Positions 19,357-28,175 are shown, counted from the stretch's first letter. The stretch is 64,000 nucleotides of DNA from Stenotrophomonas maltophilia (GCF_002799155.1 NZ_NERD01000002.1:310001-374000); one strand, 5' to 3'. Notes: generated by a model from the sequence alone, not told the origin. Program-made: numbers and translations.

Positions 19357-19934
19357 GCCGGCGGCGTCCAGTCCCGCAGCAGGGCTGCGGGGTCGGGGCG
19401 CTCGCGCTCGGGCACGTCGGCCTTGGGCGTACCGATGTGGATGAAGCCGGCAATGCGTTCGCCGTCGACCAGGCCCAGATGGGCCTGCACGACCGGATCG
19501 AAGGCCATCCAGGCAGTCAGCCACTGCGCGCCGAAGCCCAGCGCCTGCGCGGCCTGCAGCAGGGCGAAGCAGACGCAGCCGGCGGTCATCAGCTGTTCCT
19601 GTTCGGGCACCTTCGGGTCCGGGCGCGGGCTGGCGACCACCACGATCACCAGCGGGGCGTGGCTGAAACGCTGGCGGTCCTTCTCGAATACGGCCTCGCC
19701 GGCATGCGGGTCGCGCTGGCGGCTGCGTTCGGCCAGGAAGTCGCCCAGAGTGTGACGTGCATCGCCGGCGATTTTCAGGAAGCGGAACGGCACGCGCTTG
19801 CCGTGGTCGGGCACGCGCACCGCCGAGGCCAGCATCCGCTGCAGGGTGGCCAGGTCCGGTCCGGGCTCGCCCAGTTGCCGCGAGGGCACCGAGCGGCGGG
19901 CATCCAGGGCGAGCAGGGCAGCGGGGTCGGGCAT
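19353..19934 (-). CDS. nitroreductase-family protein (YdjA-like)
   Basis: FMN-dependent NAD(P)H nitroreductase-family protein, 193 aa. It begins MPDPAALLALDARRSVPSRQ, which aligns with the MDALELLINRRS start of E. coli YdjA. AAQALGFGAQWLTAW and GFIHIGTP are typical. The start at 19934 is preferred because a TATAAT lies at 19965-19970 on the coding strand: the ATG at 19952 would leave almost no leader. It is the first gene of a four-gene overlapping operon. The substrate is unknown. Confidence 0.85.
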   Translation of the reverse strand: MPDPAALLALDARRSVPSRQLGEPGPDLATLQRMLASAVRVPDHGKRVPFRFLKIAGDARHTLGDFLAERSRQRDPHAGEAVFEKDRQRFSHAPLVIVVVASPRPDPKVPEQEQLMTAGCVCFALLQAAQALGFGAQWLTAWMAFDPVVQAHLGLVDGERIAGFIHIGTPKADVPERERPDPAALLRDWTPPA

Positions 19935-20265
19935 GGAGTCTGAACCGGTCATCACGGGTGGTTGATTATAGTCGGGGTGGTCAATGACGCCGTTTGTGTC
20001 GCGTCCGGCCCCTGAATACCAAACTGTGATGAACATCATGCCACTGGCGGGAAACGGGCAGCCGCTTCCCCTCGCCTCGTGGGCCTTGCACGGCTTACGA
20101 TATCCGTCTTGCCGGGCCGCCGGTCATGAGGTTTGAAGTGAGGACTGTTTCACTGTCCGTGACGGGCTGGCCGGCCTACCATCGACGTTCCGGTACATGG
20201 GGTGTGCCGGTCGTCGCGATGTCCATGCTGTCTGTCGTGCCAGAGAAGGTGGGGAGCCTTCCCGA
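19935..20265. other. divergent promoter region
   Basis: About 330 bp without a gene, between the minus-strand nitroreductase operon and the plus-strand DUF1631 gene. The only clear signal is the -10-like TATAAT at 19965-19970 (minus strand). I see no convincing promoter for the DUF1631 gene and no repeat. Confidence 0.45.
19965..19970 (-). promoter_or_regulatory. -10 box of nitroreductase operon
   Basis: A perfect TATAAT on the minus strand. No good -35 hexamer stands 16-18 bp upstream. Its position decides between two candidate starts of the downstream gene. Confidence 0.5.
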
Positions 20266-22587
20266 ATGATGAGCGTGCCCACACCGATGGGATCGCCGGG
20301 CCGTGACCCGGCCCAGCTCCAGCTTGCCCGGGACATGGTCCTGCCCGCGCTGTGCCAGGCGTTCGGGGCCGCGCTGGCGCGTTTCGACGATGCCCTGTTC
20401 GACCGCGCCGGCAATGCCGGCTCGTCGCAGTTGCTGTTTCTGGACGCGATGCGCGAACTGCGCCGCCGCCGTGAAGATATCGCTGCCGCCTTCGCCGGCC
20501 ACCTGCAGCAGGCCTGGGCCGCATTGGCGGCCGGTGAGCCGCTGTCGGCCGAGGCGACCCTGTCCGGGCCGGCCGAGGATGGCCTGAGCCTGCTGGCCGA
20601 GCACGTACTGGAATCGCGGTTGGCAGTGCGCAATTTCGCCACCGTGCTGCTGCGCGACTTCAAGCCGGTGCTGGCGCGGCTGGACCGCCGCCTGGGGCGG
20701 TTGATCGGCGGCGCGGAGCTGGACGCCGACCACAATCCGATCAGCCCCGAACACCTGGGCGTGGCCATTCACGAGGCCTTTGCCGGCTGCGAACTGGCGC
20801 CGGAAGTGCATCTGGTACTGATCAAGCTGTGCGAGCGCGACCTGCGCGCACCGGTCGGCCGCATCTACGAGAAACTGGACGAGCAGCTGGCCGCGGCCGG
20901 GGTGATGTCGCAGATGGGCGCGCCGCAGCGCCCACTGTCGGCGGCGCCCGATCCGCGCATGGCCGGGGTGCTTGACGATCTGGTCGAGCAACGCCAGGGC
21001 ACCGGCTTCGATGCCGGATTCAGCGATGACGAACAGGCCGCACCGGCCTGGGCGCAGCGTTTTGCCGCGCGCTGGTCCGAGCGCCGCGGCCACATGCAGC
21101 AACACCTGGGCGGCGAAGAAGGTGGTGCTGGCGAGGCCTACGCAGGCCAGCAGGGCATGCTGCTGGAAGCGCTGCATGAACTGCTGCAGCAGACCCGTCA
21201 CGTGCGTGAGGACGCGACGTCGGCTGCACAGGTGGCGATCGGCCAGCAGCGTCCGCTCAGCCAGCGCGAAATGATGTCGGTGCTGTCGCTGCTGCAGGCC
21301 ACGCCCAGTGCGACGCTGCGTGCAGCCATCGGCGAGGACGGTGAATCGCTGGCACAACGGCTGAAAAGCGAAGTGCTGTCCAGCGCCACCCAGCTGGGCG
21401 TGGACCCTGGCCAGACCCGCCTGGACCCGCAGGACGAGGATGCGATCGACCTGGTCGGCATGCTGTTCGACGTGATGCTGGATGAACGTGAACTGGAAGG
21501 CCGCTCGCGCGAACTGATCGGCCGCCTGGTGGTGCCTTTCGTCAAGGTGGCCATGCTCGACCGCCGCATGTTCGTGCAGAAGACCCATCCGGCGCGCAAG
21601 TTGCTCAACTCGCTGGCCGAGGCCTGCGAGGGCAACACCGGCGAGAGCCAGGCCGAGCGCATGCTGATGGCCAAGGTCGAGGAGATCATCGAGCGCCTGG
21701 TGGCAGAGTTCAACGAGAACCTGGCGATCTTCCTGACCCTGGAAGAAGAATTCCGCGAGTTCCTGGTGCAGCACCGCCGCCGCGTGGAAATCGCCGAGCG
21801 CCGGGCCGCGGAAACGCAGCGCGGGCAGGAAAAGCTGGAAATGGCCCGCAGCCGGGCCAGTGCGGAACTGGACCGCCGCATCGGCGACGCCACCCTGCCG
21901 CCGGCCATAGCCGAGTTCCTGCGCCAGCCGTGGCAGCACCACCTGACCCTGGCGCTGCTGCGCGAGGGCGAAGAAGGCGCATCGGTGGCCGAGGCATTGA
22001 GCCTTGGCGATGGCCTTCTGGAGGAAGTGGCCGAGGCCCGCCGCCAGATCGTCGGCAAGCCGTGGCTGCAGGCCTGGCAGCCGGTGCTGGCCAAGGTATT
22101 TGCCAGCGTCGGCGTGCACGGCGATGCGGCCACCGGTGCGATCGACGCCTTGCATGACACGCTGCAGGGCATCGCCGAGTCGCGGCCGGAACTGCAGCGT
22201 GCGCTGCCCGAGCTGCCGCAGGTCGCGCTGCCGGCACCGCCGGTGGCCGAGTCGCCGGCGGTGGAACTGGGTGGCCAGATTGACGCTGATGACTTCGACA
22301 ACGCCGATGCCGACCGCTTCCGCCGCATGGAAATCGGCAACTGGCTGGACTTCGTCGACAAGGACGGCAAGGTCCAGGCGGGCAAGCTGTCCTGGGTCAG
22401 CCCGATTTCCTCGCGCCTGCTGTTCGTCAACCGTCGCGGCGTGCGCTTCTGCGTGGCCTCGCCGGAAGAGCTGGCGGTGATGGTGCGGCTGGGCCGCCTG
22501 CGTGCCCACGTTGACGATGGCGCCTTCGACAGCGCCATGCAGGGCGTGATCGACCGCCTCGACCCGGGCAGCGCCACCCTGCACTGA
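20266..22587 (+). CDS. DUF1631 family protein
   Basis: A 773-aa soluble, mostly helical protein of the DUF1631 family (PF07793), found in gamma- and betaproteobacteria and without a settled function; such proteins are sometimes misnamed thymidine phosphorylase. A charged coiled-coil-like part lies around residues 500-540 (RRVEIAERRAAETQRGQEKL). The C-terminal segment (WLDFVDKDGKVQAGKLSWVS, then a beta-rich stretch) looks PilZ-like, so a link with c-di-GMP is possible but unproven. The start at 20266 follows GGGGAG-like sequence. Confidence 0.82.
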   Translation: MMSVPTPMGSPGRDPAQLQLARDMVLPALCQAFGAALARFDDALFDRAGNAGSSQLLFLDAMRELRRRREDIAAAFAGHLQQAWAALAAGEPLSAEATLSGPAEDGLSLLAEHVLESRLAVRNFATVLLRDFKPVLARLDRRLGRLIGGAELDADHNPISPEHLGVAIHEAFAGCELAPEVHLVLIKLCERDLRAPVGRIYEKLDEQLAAAGVMSQMGAPQRPLSAAPDPRMAGVLDDLVEQRQGTGFDAGFSDDEQAAPAWAQRFAARWSERRGHMQQHLGGEEGGAGEAYAGQQGMLLEALHELLQQTRHVREDATSAAQVAIGQQRPLSQREMMSVLSLLQATPSATLRAAIGEDGESLAQRLKSEVLSSATQLGVDPGQTRLDPQDEDAIDLVGMLFDVMLDERELEGRSRELIGRLVVPFVKVAMLDRRMFVQKTHPARKLLNSLAEACEGNTGESQAERMLMAKVEEIIERLVAEFNENLAIFLTLEEEFREFLVQHRRRVEIAERRAAETQRGQEKLEMARSRASAELDRRIGDATLPPAIAEFLRQPWQHHLTLALLREGEEGASVAEALSLGDGLLEEVAEARRQIVGKPWLQAWQPVLAKVFASVGVHGDAATGAIDALHDTLQGIAESRPELQRALPELPQVALPAPPVAESPAVELGGQIDADDFDNADADRFRRMEIGNWLDFVDKDGKVQAGKLSWVSPISSRLLFVNRRGVRFCVASPEELAVMVRLGRLRAHVDDGAFDSAMQGVIDRLDPGSATLH

Positions 22588-22639
22588 GCGCTGGCCGCCT
22601 GCTAGGATCGGGAAAACTCACCGATCAGCGGGGACCTGC

Positions 22640-23719
22640 ATGGCCGTGGCGTTGCTGGGGATCAAGGAGACCGCGCCGGGTGAACGGCGCGTGGCGTTGA
22701 CGCCGGAAACCGCGCGCAAGCTCGGTGCCCTCGGCATTACGGTCTGGTACGAGGCCGGCGCCGGCCTGGCCGCCGGCTTCACCGATGCCGCCTATGACGA
22801 TGCCGGCGCACGTGTCTTCGACGCGGGCCGCTGGGCCGAGATCGATATCCTGCTGTGCGTGCAGGCGCCCCCTGCAGCGGCGCTGGAGCAGCTTCGGTCC
22901 GGTGCCAGCGTGGTCGGCTTGCTGGCCCCGGCCAACGATCCGGCGCTGGCCGCGCTGGCGGTCGATGATCGCCTGCAGCTGTTCCCGCTGCAGCAGCTGC
23001 CGCGCACCACCCGAGCGCAGGCGATGGATGTACTCAGTTCGCAGGCCGGCATGGCCGGCTACAAGGCCGCGCTGATCGCCGCCGAACGTGCGCCGCGCTT
23101 CTTCCCGATGCTGACCACCGCTGCCGGCACCGTGCGGCCGGCCAAGGTGCTGGTGATCGGTGCCGGCGTGGCGGGCCTGCAGGCCATCGCCACCGCACGT
23201 CGCCTCGGTGCCCAGGTGGAAGGCTTTGACGTGCGCCCGGAAACCCGCGAGCAGATCCAGTCGCTGGGCGCGCGCTTCCTCGACCTCGGGGTCAGCGCGG
23301 CGGGCGAGGGCGGTTATGCGCGGGCGCTGACCGATGAGGAGCGCGCCGAGCAGCAGCGTCGGCTGGCCGACCACCTGCGCAGCATGGACGTGGTGATCTG
23401 CACGGCCGCAGTGCCGGGCCGCCCGGCGCCGACCATCGTGACCGCCGCAATGGTGGAGGGCATGGCCACCGGCAGCGTGATCGTCGACCTGGCGGCCGAA
23501 AGTGGCGGCAACTGCGCACTGACCCAGCCCGGGCAGTGCATCGAACACCAGGGCGTGACCATCGATGGCCCGCTGGGCCTGGCCAGTCGCGGTGCGACCC
23601 AGGCCAGTGAGATGTATGCGCGCAACCTGCTCAACTTCGTTGCGCTGTTCGTGCGCGAGGGGCAGCTCGGTTTCGACTGGGAAGACGAACTGCTGACGAA
23701 GACGCGCTGGCGGGCGTGA
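22640..23719 (+). CDS. pntAA: NAD(P) transhydrogenase subunit alpha, part 1
   Basis: Soluble NAD(H)-binding domain I of proton-translocating transhydrogenase, 359 aa. It has the alanine-dehydrogenase-like fold, with KETAPGERRVALTPE at the start and the nucleotide motif VIGAGVAGLQAI near residue 172. The membrane part is a separate gene, as in the three-subunit type (Rhodospirillum). That partner gene lies 1.4 kb further on, with two minus-strand genes between. A perfect palindrome follows the stop by 7 bp. Confidence 0.95.
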   Translation: MAVALLGIKETAPGERRVALTPETARKLGALGITVWYEAGAGLAAGFTDAAYDDAGARVFDAGRWAEIDILLCVQAPPAAALEQLRSGASVVGLLAPANDPALAALAVDDRLQLFPLQQLPRTTRAQAMDVLSSQAGMAGYKAALIAAERAPRFFPMLTTAAGTVRPAKVLVIGAGVAGLQAIATARRLGAQVEGFDVRPETREQIQSLGARFLDLGVSAAGEGGYARALTDEERAEQQRRLADHLRSMDVVICTAAVPGRPAPTIVTAAMVEGMATGSVIVDLAAESGGNCALTQPGQCIEHQGVTIDGPLGLASRGATQASEMYARNLLNFVALFVREGQLGFDWEDELLTKTRWRA

Positions 23720-23726
23720 GTGACAT

Positions 23727-23767
23727 GGGGTCAGATCCCTTTGCCTCTGGCAAAGGGATCTGACCCC
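23727..23767. repeat. 41-bp GGGGTCAGATCCC palindrome, copy 1
   Basis: Perfect 19-bp arms (GGGGTCAGATCCCTTTGCC and complement) with a 3-nt loop, between the convergent pntAA and DUF3106 genes. Related palindromes stand at 26945 and 29366. It may terminate transcription from both sides, though no U-tract follows. Confidence 0.85.
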
Positions 23768-23780
23768 CTACCCCGAAGGC

Positions 23781-24242
23781 TTACCGCGGCTTTGCCGGCG
23801 GCGGGTTGTCGCGTACCCAGTCCCGGCGCTGTTCCGGCGTCATCTGCGACCAGCGCTCGCGCAATGCATCGCGCTGCGCGGGGGACAGATCCCGCATCTG
23901 ACCGAACAGTGCACGCGCCTGCGCGCGCTGTTCGGGGCTCATGTGCTCGAAGCGGCGCAGGCCGCGGCGGGCCTTGTCGCGCTCCTCCGGGCTCATCGAT
24001 TGCCAGCGTTGGCCGTGTGACAGCATCCGCTGGCGCTGGCCGGCATCGGCGCTGTTCCAGCGGTCGCGCAGCGGCGCCAGCAGGGATTCGCGCTGGGATT
24101 GGCTCAGTTGCTCCCACGCAGGCAACGGCGCGGCCGGTGCGGGGCGTGCGGCAGGGGCGGGCGTGGTGTTCTGCGCCAGCGCCGGGAAGGCCGGCAGCAG
24201 CGCCAGGGTCAACAGCAGTGGCAGGGTAGGCAGTCGGGACAT
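23781..24242 (-). CDS. DUF3106 periplasmic protein
   Basis: A 153-aa secreted protein. It has a signal peptide (MSRLPTLPLLLTLALLPAFP, cleavage likely after ALA), a Pro/Ala-rich linker, and a repetitive helical domain with SPEERDKARRGLRR, SPEQRAQARALF, SPAQRDALRERW and TPEQRRDWV. This repeated (S/T)PEQR pattern is typical of DUF3106. The function is unknown. It starts 3 bp after the sigma factor gene, so the two form one operon. Such genes commonly accompany this type of sigma factor. Confidence 0.85.
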   Translation of the reverse strand: MSRLPTLPLLLTLALLPAFPALAQNTTPAPAARPAPAAPLPAWEQLSQSQRESLLAPLRDRWNSADAGQRQRMLSHGQRWQSMSPEERDKARRGLRRFEHMSPEQRAQARALFGQMRDLSPAQRDALRERWSQMTPEQRRDWVRDNPPPAKPR

Positions 24243-24245
24243 GAT

Positions 24246-25064
24246 TTACTCCATCGCCAGGTCGGTATCGCCCAGCCACAGGTACAGATCGGGATTCTCG
24301 TCGTAGAGCGCGCCGTTGTCTTCCACTGAAGCAAGCACGGGGGCCGGCGCCGGACCGGCAAGCGTGCCATGGCCGGTGAACTGCAGGCCGATGCCCAGTG
24401 CCACGACCAGTGAACAGGCGCTGGCCAGCCACCAGCGCCAGCGTCCGCGATGGGCGGCCGTGGCGCCGTGGCGTGCCTGGCGCAGCCGTGCCAGCGTGGC
24501 CGGCGACAGCGCCTGCCGGGCGCGTGCCAGATGGGTTTTTACCGCGCCTTCGCTGCAGCCCATGGCGCGGGCAGTGGTGGCGCCGTCCAGGTCCTGCAGC
24601 ACGCGCAGGGTGAAGGCCTCGCGCTGGCGGGCGGGCAGGGTGCGCAATGCGTCCACCAGCTGCTGGTACTGCTGGCGTTGCTCATGCGCCTGCGCCGGGT
24701 CAGGGCCGGGGTCGGCCCAGTCGATCGCGCTGCCCTCGGCGTCCTGGTTGTCGCGCCAGAACGGCAGGCGGAAGCGGCGCCGGCGCTGCACGTCGATCAC
24801 CCGGCGGCGCAGGATGCTCCAGAACAGCGGCGCCCATTCGGCCGCCGGCTTGTCGGCGTAGTCCAGCATGCGCAGCAGCGCGTCCTGCACTGCATCCATG
24901 GCGTCTTCGCGCTGGCGCAGGCCGGCCTCGGCGAAGCGGAACGCACGCGGGCCGACGCTGGCCAGGAACGCCTCCAGCGATGCCGGCAGGGCATCGGTTT
25001 CGGCGCTCGGGGGGACGGGGCTGCTCACCAGCACAGGGTACGGTTCCTCGCTCGGGGTCACCAT
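24246..25064 (-). CDS. sigma-70 family (ECF-like) sigma factor with C-terminal membrane tail
   Basis: A 272-aa protein. The first ~185 residues are a sigma factor: region 2 with RQREDAMDAVQDALLRMLDY and a basic stretch RRRVIDVQRRRRF, then region 4 with LPARQREAFTLRVLQ and CSEGAVKTHLARARQ. Then comes a basic linker, one membrane segment (WWLASACSLVVALGIGLQF, about residues 205-225) and a short acidic tail ending LWLGDTDLAME. The tail resembles the small DUF3619 membrane protein that is usually a separate gene, so this looks like a fusion. The ATG at 25064 is chosen because the longer frame is antisense to pntAB. Confidence 0.8.
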   Translation of the reverse strand: MVTPSEEPYPVLVSSPVPPSAETDALPASLEAFLASVGPRAFRFAEAGLRQREDAMDAVQDALLRMLDYADKPAAEWAPLFWSILRRRVIDVQRRRRFRLPFWRDNQDAEGSAIDWADPGPDPAQAHEQRQQYQQLVDALRTLPARQREAFTLRVLQDLDGATTARAMGCSEGAVKTHLARARQALSPATLARLRQARHGATAAHRGRWRWWLASACSLVVALGIGLQFTGHGTLAGPAPAPVLASVEDNGALYDENPDLYLWLGDTDLAME

Positions 25065-25161
25065 CGACAACGCGTGAGCGTCGTCGCGGTTGACGCCGGG
25101 TGCGCACGGGTTCAGCCCGTGGTTATGATGGGGCGACGAAGACGGAGCGGGAGCGTTGCCA

Positions 25162-25482
25162 GTGAGTGACGGGTTCGTGGCGCTGTACATCTTCATGCTG
25201 GCGGCCATCGCCGGCCATGTGATCATTTCGCGGGTGCCGGTGATCCTGCACACCCCGCTGATGTCGGGCTCCAACTTCATCCACGGCATCGTGCTGATCG
25301 GCGCGATGGTGGTGCTGGGGCACGCGCAGACGCCGCTGGAAAAGGCGCTGGGCTTCCTTGCCGTGGTGCTCGGCGCCGGCAACGCCGCCGGTGGCTACGT
25401 GGTCACCGCGCGCATGCTGGAAATGTTCAAGCCGAGCGCGCCCAAGGGCGGCAAGGACGAACCGAAGGAGCCGCAGGCTTGA
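25162..25482 (+). CDS. pntAB: NAD(P) transhydrogenase subunit alpha, part 2
   Basis: Small membrane subunit (about 106 aa) with three to four hydrophobic helices (ALYIFMLAAIAGHVIISRVP and following), forming part of the proton channel domain II. GTG at 25162 lies 8 bp after GGGAG and is preferred. TTG at 25156 is also in frame but too close to that site. It overlaps pntB by 4 bp. Its divergent neighbour is the sigma factor gene. Confidence 0.9.
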   Translation: MSDGFVALYIFMLAAIAGHVIISRVPVILHTPLMSGSNFIHGIVLIGAMVVLGHAQTPLEKALGFLAVVLGAGNAAGGYVVTARMLEMFKPSAPKGGKDEPKEPQA

Positions 25483-26939
25483 ACATCAGCACCGTCGAAC
25501 TGCTCGATTGGCTGGTCAAGGCCAGCTACCTCGTTGCCGCCACGCTGTTCCTGCTCGGCCTGCAGCGCATGGCCTCGCCACTGACCGCGCGCAGCGGCAT
25601 CCGCTGGGCCGGGCTGGGCATGCTGCTGGCCACCGCGGCGACCTTCTTCCTGCCCGAACTGCACAACGTGCCGCTGATCCTGGTGGCACTGCTGCTGGGC
25701 GCGGGCCTGGCCTGGTGGTCGGCCGGCAAGGTCGCCATCACGGACATGCCGCAGATGGTGGCGCTGTACAACGGCATGGGCGGTGGCTCGGCAGCGGCGA
25801 TCGGTGCGGTGGAACTGCTGCGTTATGCCTTCCTGGCCAACCGCGATACCAGCCACTGGAGTGCACAGGCGCTGGCCGACCTGGCCGCACGCCAGCCGTC
25901 GGGCACCGTGCTGCTGCTGGCCGTGGTGGGCGCGGCAATCGGTGCGGTGTCGCTGTCCGGCTCGGTGATCGCCTGGGCCAAGCTGGATGGCCGCCTGGAC
26001 AAGCGTGTGACCTGGCCCGGCCAGCAGGTGATGAACCTGCTGGTGGCACTGGCGGTGGTGGTGCTGGCGATCATCGCGGCCAGCACGCTCGATACCTGGG
26101 CGATCGTGGCCTTCTTCGTGCTGGCGCTGGCACTGGGCGTGCTGATGACGTTGCCGATCGGTGGCGCCGACATGCCGGTGGTGATCTCGCTGTACAACGC
26201 GTTCACCGGCCTGGCGGTGTCGTTCGAGGGCTACGTGCTGGGCAACGAGGCGCTGATCATCGCCGGCATGATGGTCGGCGCGGCCGGCATCCTGCTGACC
26301 CGGCTGATGGCCAAGGCGATGAACCGCCCGATCCGCAACGTGCTGTTCTCCAATTTCGGCGGTGGTGCCGGCGGCGAGGCGCAGGCGATCACCGGTTCGC
26401 AGAAGCCGATTGAAGCGTCGGACGTGGCCGCGATGATGGCCTACGCCGAACGCGTGGTGGTCGTGCCCGGCTACGGCATGGCCGTGGCGCAGGCCCAGCA
26501 CAAGATCTGGGAGCTGGCGCAGCGGCTCGGCCAGCGCGGGGTGAAGGTGAAGTTCGCCATCCACCCGGTGGCCGGACGCATGCCCGGGCACATGAACGTA
26601 CTGCTGGCCGAGGCCGGTGTGCCCTACGACCTGATCGCCGACATGGATGACATCAACCCGGAATTCGCCACCACCGACGTGGTGCTGGTGATCGGTGCCA
26701 ACGACGTGGTCAATCCGGTGGCACGCACCGACCCGGCCAGCCCGATCTACGGCATGCCGGTGCTGGATGTGGTCAACGCGCGCAACGTGGTGGTGATCAA
26801 GCGCGGCAAGGGCACCGGCTTCGCTGGTATCGAGAATGCGCTGTTCTACGCTGACAATACCCGCATGCTGTACGGCGACGGCGCCGAAGCGGCCGCATCG
26901 CTGGTGAGCGAGCTGAAGGCGCTCGACGGCGGGCATTGA
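25479..26939 (+). CDS. pntB: NAD(P) transhydrogenase subunit beta
   Basis: 486 aa: about eight to nine membrane helices in the first ~280 residues, then the NADP(H)-binding domain III with VVVPGYGMAVAQAQH, HPVAGRMPGHMNVLLAEA and VVLVIGANDVVNP. It transfers hydride between NADH and NADP+ coupled to proton flow. It uses a TTG start that overlaps the pntAB stop; AAGGAG lies 8 bp before it, which supports the rare start. A GGGGTC-type palindrome follows the stop. Confidence 0.95.
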   Translation: MNISTVELLDWLVKASYLVAATLFLLGLQRMASPLTARSGIRWAGLGMLLATAATFFLPELHNVPLILVALLLGAGLAWWSAGKVAITDMPQMVALYNGMGGGSAAAIGAVELLRYAFLANRDTSHWSAQALADLAARQPSGTVLLLAVVGAAIGAVSLSGSVIAWAKLDGRLDKRVTWPGQQVMNLLVALAVVVLAIIAASTLDTWAIVAFFVLALALGVLMTLPIGGADMPVVISLYNAFTGLAVSFEGYVLGNEALIIAGMMVGAAGILLTRLMAKAMNRPIRNVLFSNFGGGAGGEAQAITGSQKPIEASDVAAMMAYAERVVVVPGYGMAVAQAQHKIWELAQRLGQRGVKVKFAIHPVAGRMPGHMNVLLAEAGVPYDLIADMDDINPEFATTDVVLVIGANDVVNPVARTDPASPIYGMPVLDVVNARNVVVIKRGKGTGFAGIENALFYADNTRMLYGDGAEAAASLVSELKALDGGH

Positions 26940-26944
26940 GGGAC

Positions 26945-26983
26945 GGGGTCGGATCCCTTTCCATGGGAAAGGGCTCTGACCCC
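26945..26983. repeat. GGGGTC...GACCCC palindrome, copy 2
   Basis: Imperfect copy (39 bp) of the palindrome at 23727, beginning GGGGTCGGATCCCTTTCC. It stands 5 bp after the pntB stop, just as copy 1 stands after pntAA. Confidence 0.8.
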
Positions 26984-26994
26984 GGAACCGTTCC

Positions 26995-27018
26995 GATCCA
27001 CGCGTGGCGTGGATCTAC
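26995..27018 (-). repeat. SMAG hairpin
   Basis: GTAGATCCACGC...GCGTGGATC on the minus strand, a GTAG-ended hairpin. It sits between convergent pntB and the membrane protein gene and ends 4 bp before that gene's stop at 27023. Confidence 0.8.
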
Positions 27019-27022
27019 GCGC

Positions 27023-27442
27023 TCAGCGCGCCAGCCAGGCGCCCACGCCCACGCCCACCGCCAGCCACAGCCATTCCATCGCGCCATTGGCCAGGGTGAT
27101 CAGGGTCCAGGCCAGGTGCGGACCCATCCGCATCGTAGCGTCCCACAGGTCCAGGCCGATCGAGCCGCCCATCCAGGCGCTGGCGATGGCCCAGTTGGCC
27201 ACGGCGGCCACCAGCAGGGTGCCCAGCACGACCAGGGCGACACGCAAGCGGCCCGGGCCCAGGGTGCCCAGGCGCAGCATGAACACCAGTTCCAGGGCGG
27301 ACAGTACCGCCATCCAGCCGACCTGTCGGCCGGTCATCAGCGCCAGGACCATCCAGGCGAGGGGAGCAACAAGCAGGCCCAGCAACAGCATGAGGGGCCA
27401 GAGCCAGGTGACGGTCCTGGCACGCGCGGCATTGGAGGACAT
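27023..27442 (-). CDS. small integral membrane protein of unknown function
   Basis: 139 aa with four hydrophobic helices (WLWPLMLLLGLLVAPLAW, VLSALELVFMLRLG, VALVVLGTLLVAAVANW, AMEWLWLAVGVGVGAW). The ATG at 27442 has GGGAG with 6-bp spacing; the longer frame to 27493 lacks this. I do not recognise the family. It is divergent from sufT. Confidence 0.75.
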   Translation of the reverse strand: MSSNAARARTVTWLWPLMLLLGLLVAPLAWMVLALMTGRQVGWMAVLSALELVFMLRLGTLGPGRLRVALVVLGTLLVAAVANWAIASAWMGGSIGLDLWDATMRMGPHLAWTLITLANGAMEWLWLAVGVGVGAWLAR

Positions 27443-27564
27443 TGAAGCTCCCTGAAGATCAACCACAGGATACTGTGGTTTGCCGCAGTGCACCGGCGGT
27501 GCCGGGGCGGCTGGGCTAGAATGCCGTCTTGCGTGGCCCCGGCCACGGCCCCATATCGGTCCCC

Positions 27565-28116
27565 ATGTATTCCCGTAGCAGCGAACCTGTCCACTTCGAA
27601 CGCGATTGCGAGGCCGTGATGGTCCCGCAGGGCGACACCGTGACCCTGCCTGCCGGCAGCTATGGGTACATCACCCAGGCGCTGGGCGGCAGTTATTCGG
27701 TGTTCGTCGAGGGCAACCTGTTCCGCATCGCCGGCAAGGACGGCGACGCCATCGGCAAGGAGGCGCCGGCACCGCTGGAACTGCCGGCCGATGCCACTGA
27801 TGAACAGGTGGAACAGCTGGTGTGGCAGCAACTGCGCACCTGTTTCGACCCGGAAATCCCGGTGAACATCGTTGAACTGGGCCTGGTCTATGAAGTGGAG
27901 ATCAAGCACCTCGACGAAGGCAAGCGCGAAATCGACGTGAAGATGACCCTGACCGCTCCGGGCTGCGGCATGGGCGAGATCCTGGTCGACGACGTGCGCA
28001 GCAAGCTCGAAATGATCCCGACGGTGGCCGAGGCCGACGTCGACCTGGTGTTCGACCCGCCGTGGAACCAGCACATGATGTCCGAGGCGGCACGGCTCGA
28101 GACCGGCATGCTTTGA
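27565..28116 (+). CDS. sufT: Fe-S cluster assembly protein SufT-like (DUF59)
   Basis: 183 aa. The N-terminal part (PVHFERDCEAVMVPQGDTVT) is typical of SufT. It is followed by the MIP18/DUF59 domain with the conserved segments FDPEIPVNIVELGLVYEV, MTLTAPGCGMGEILVDDV and VFDPPW. The single cysteine in APGCGMG is the functional one in the family. SufT helps Fe-S protein maturation. No other suf genes are nearby. The ATG at 27565 matches the family start. Confidence 0.9.
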   Translation: MYSRSSEPVHFERDCEAVMVPQGDTVTLPAGSYGYITQALGGSYSVFVEGNLFRIAGKDGDAIGKEAPAPLELPADATDEQVEQLVWQQLRTCFDPEIPVNIVELGLVYEVEIKHLDEGKREIDVKMTLTAPGCGMGEILVDDVRSKLEMIPTVAEADVDLVFDPPWNQHMMSEAARLETGML

Positions 28117-28175
28117 CCCAGGGCCCGCAGTGACGCGGGCCCGGCACTACCCGCAACCAGAACAGGAATCCTCCG

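Noticed and set aside
20176-22584. 802-aa minus-strand open frame opposite the DUF1631 gene
   Set aside because: Shadow frame: composition typical of reversed GC-rich codons and no family resemblance.
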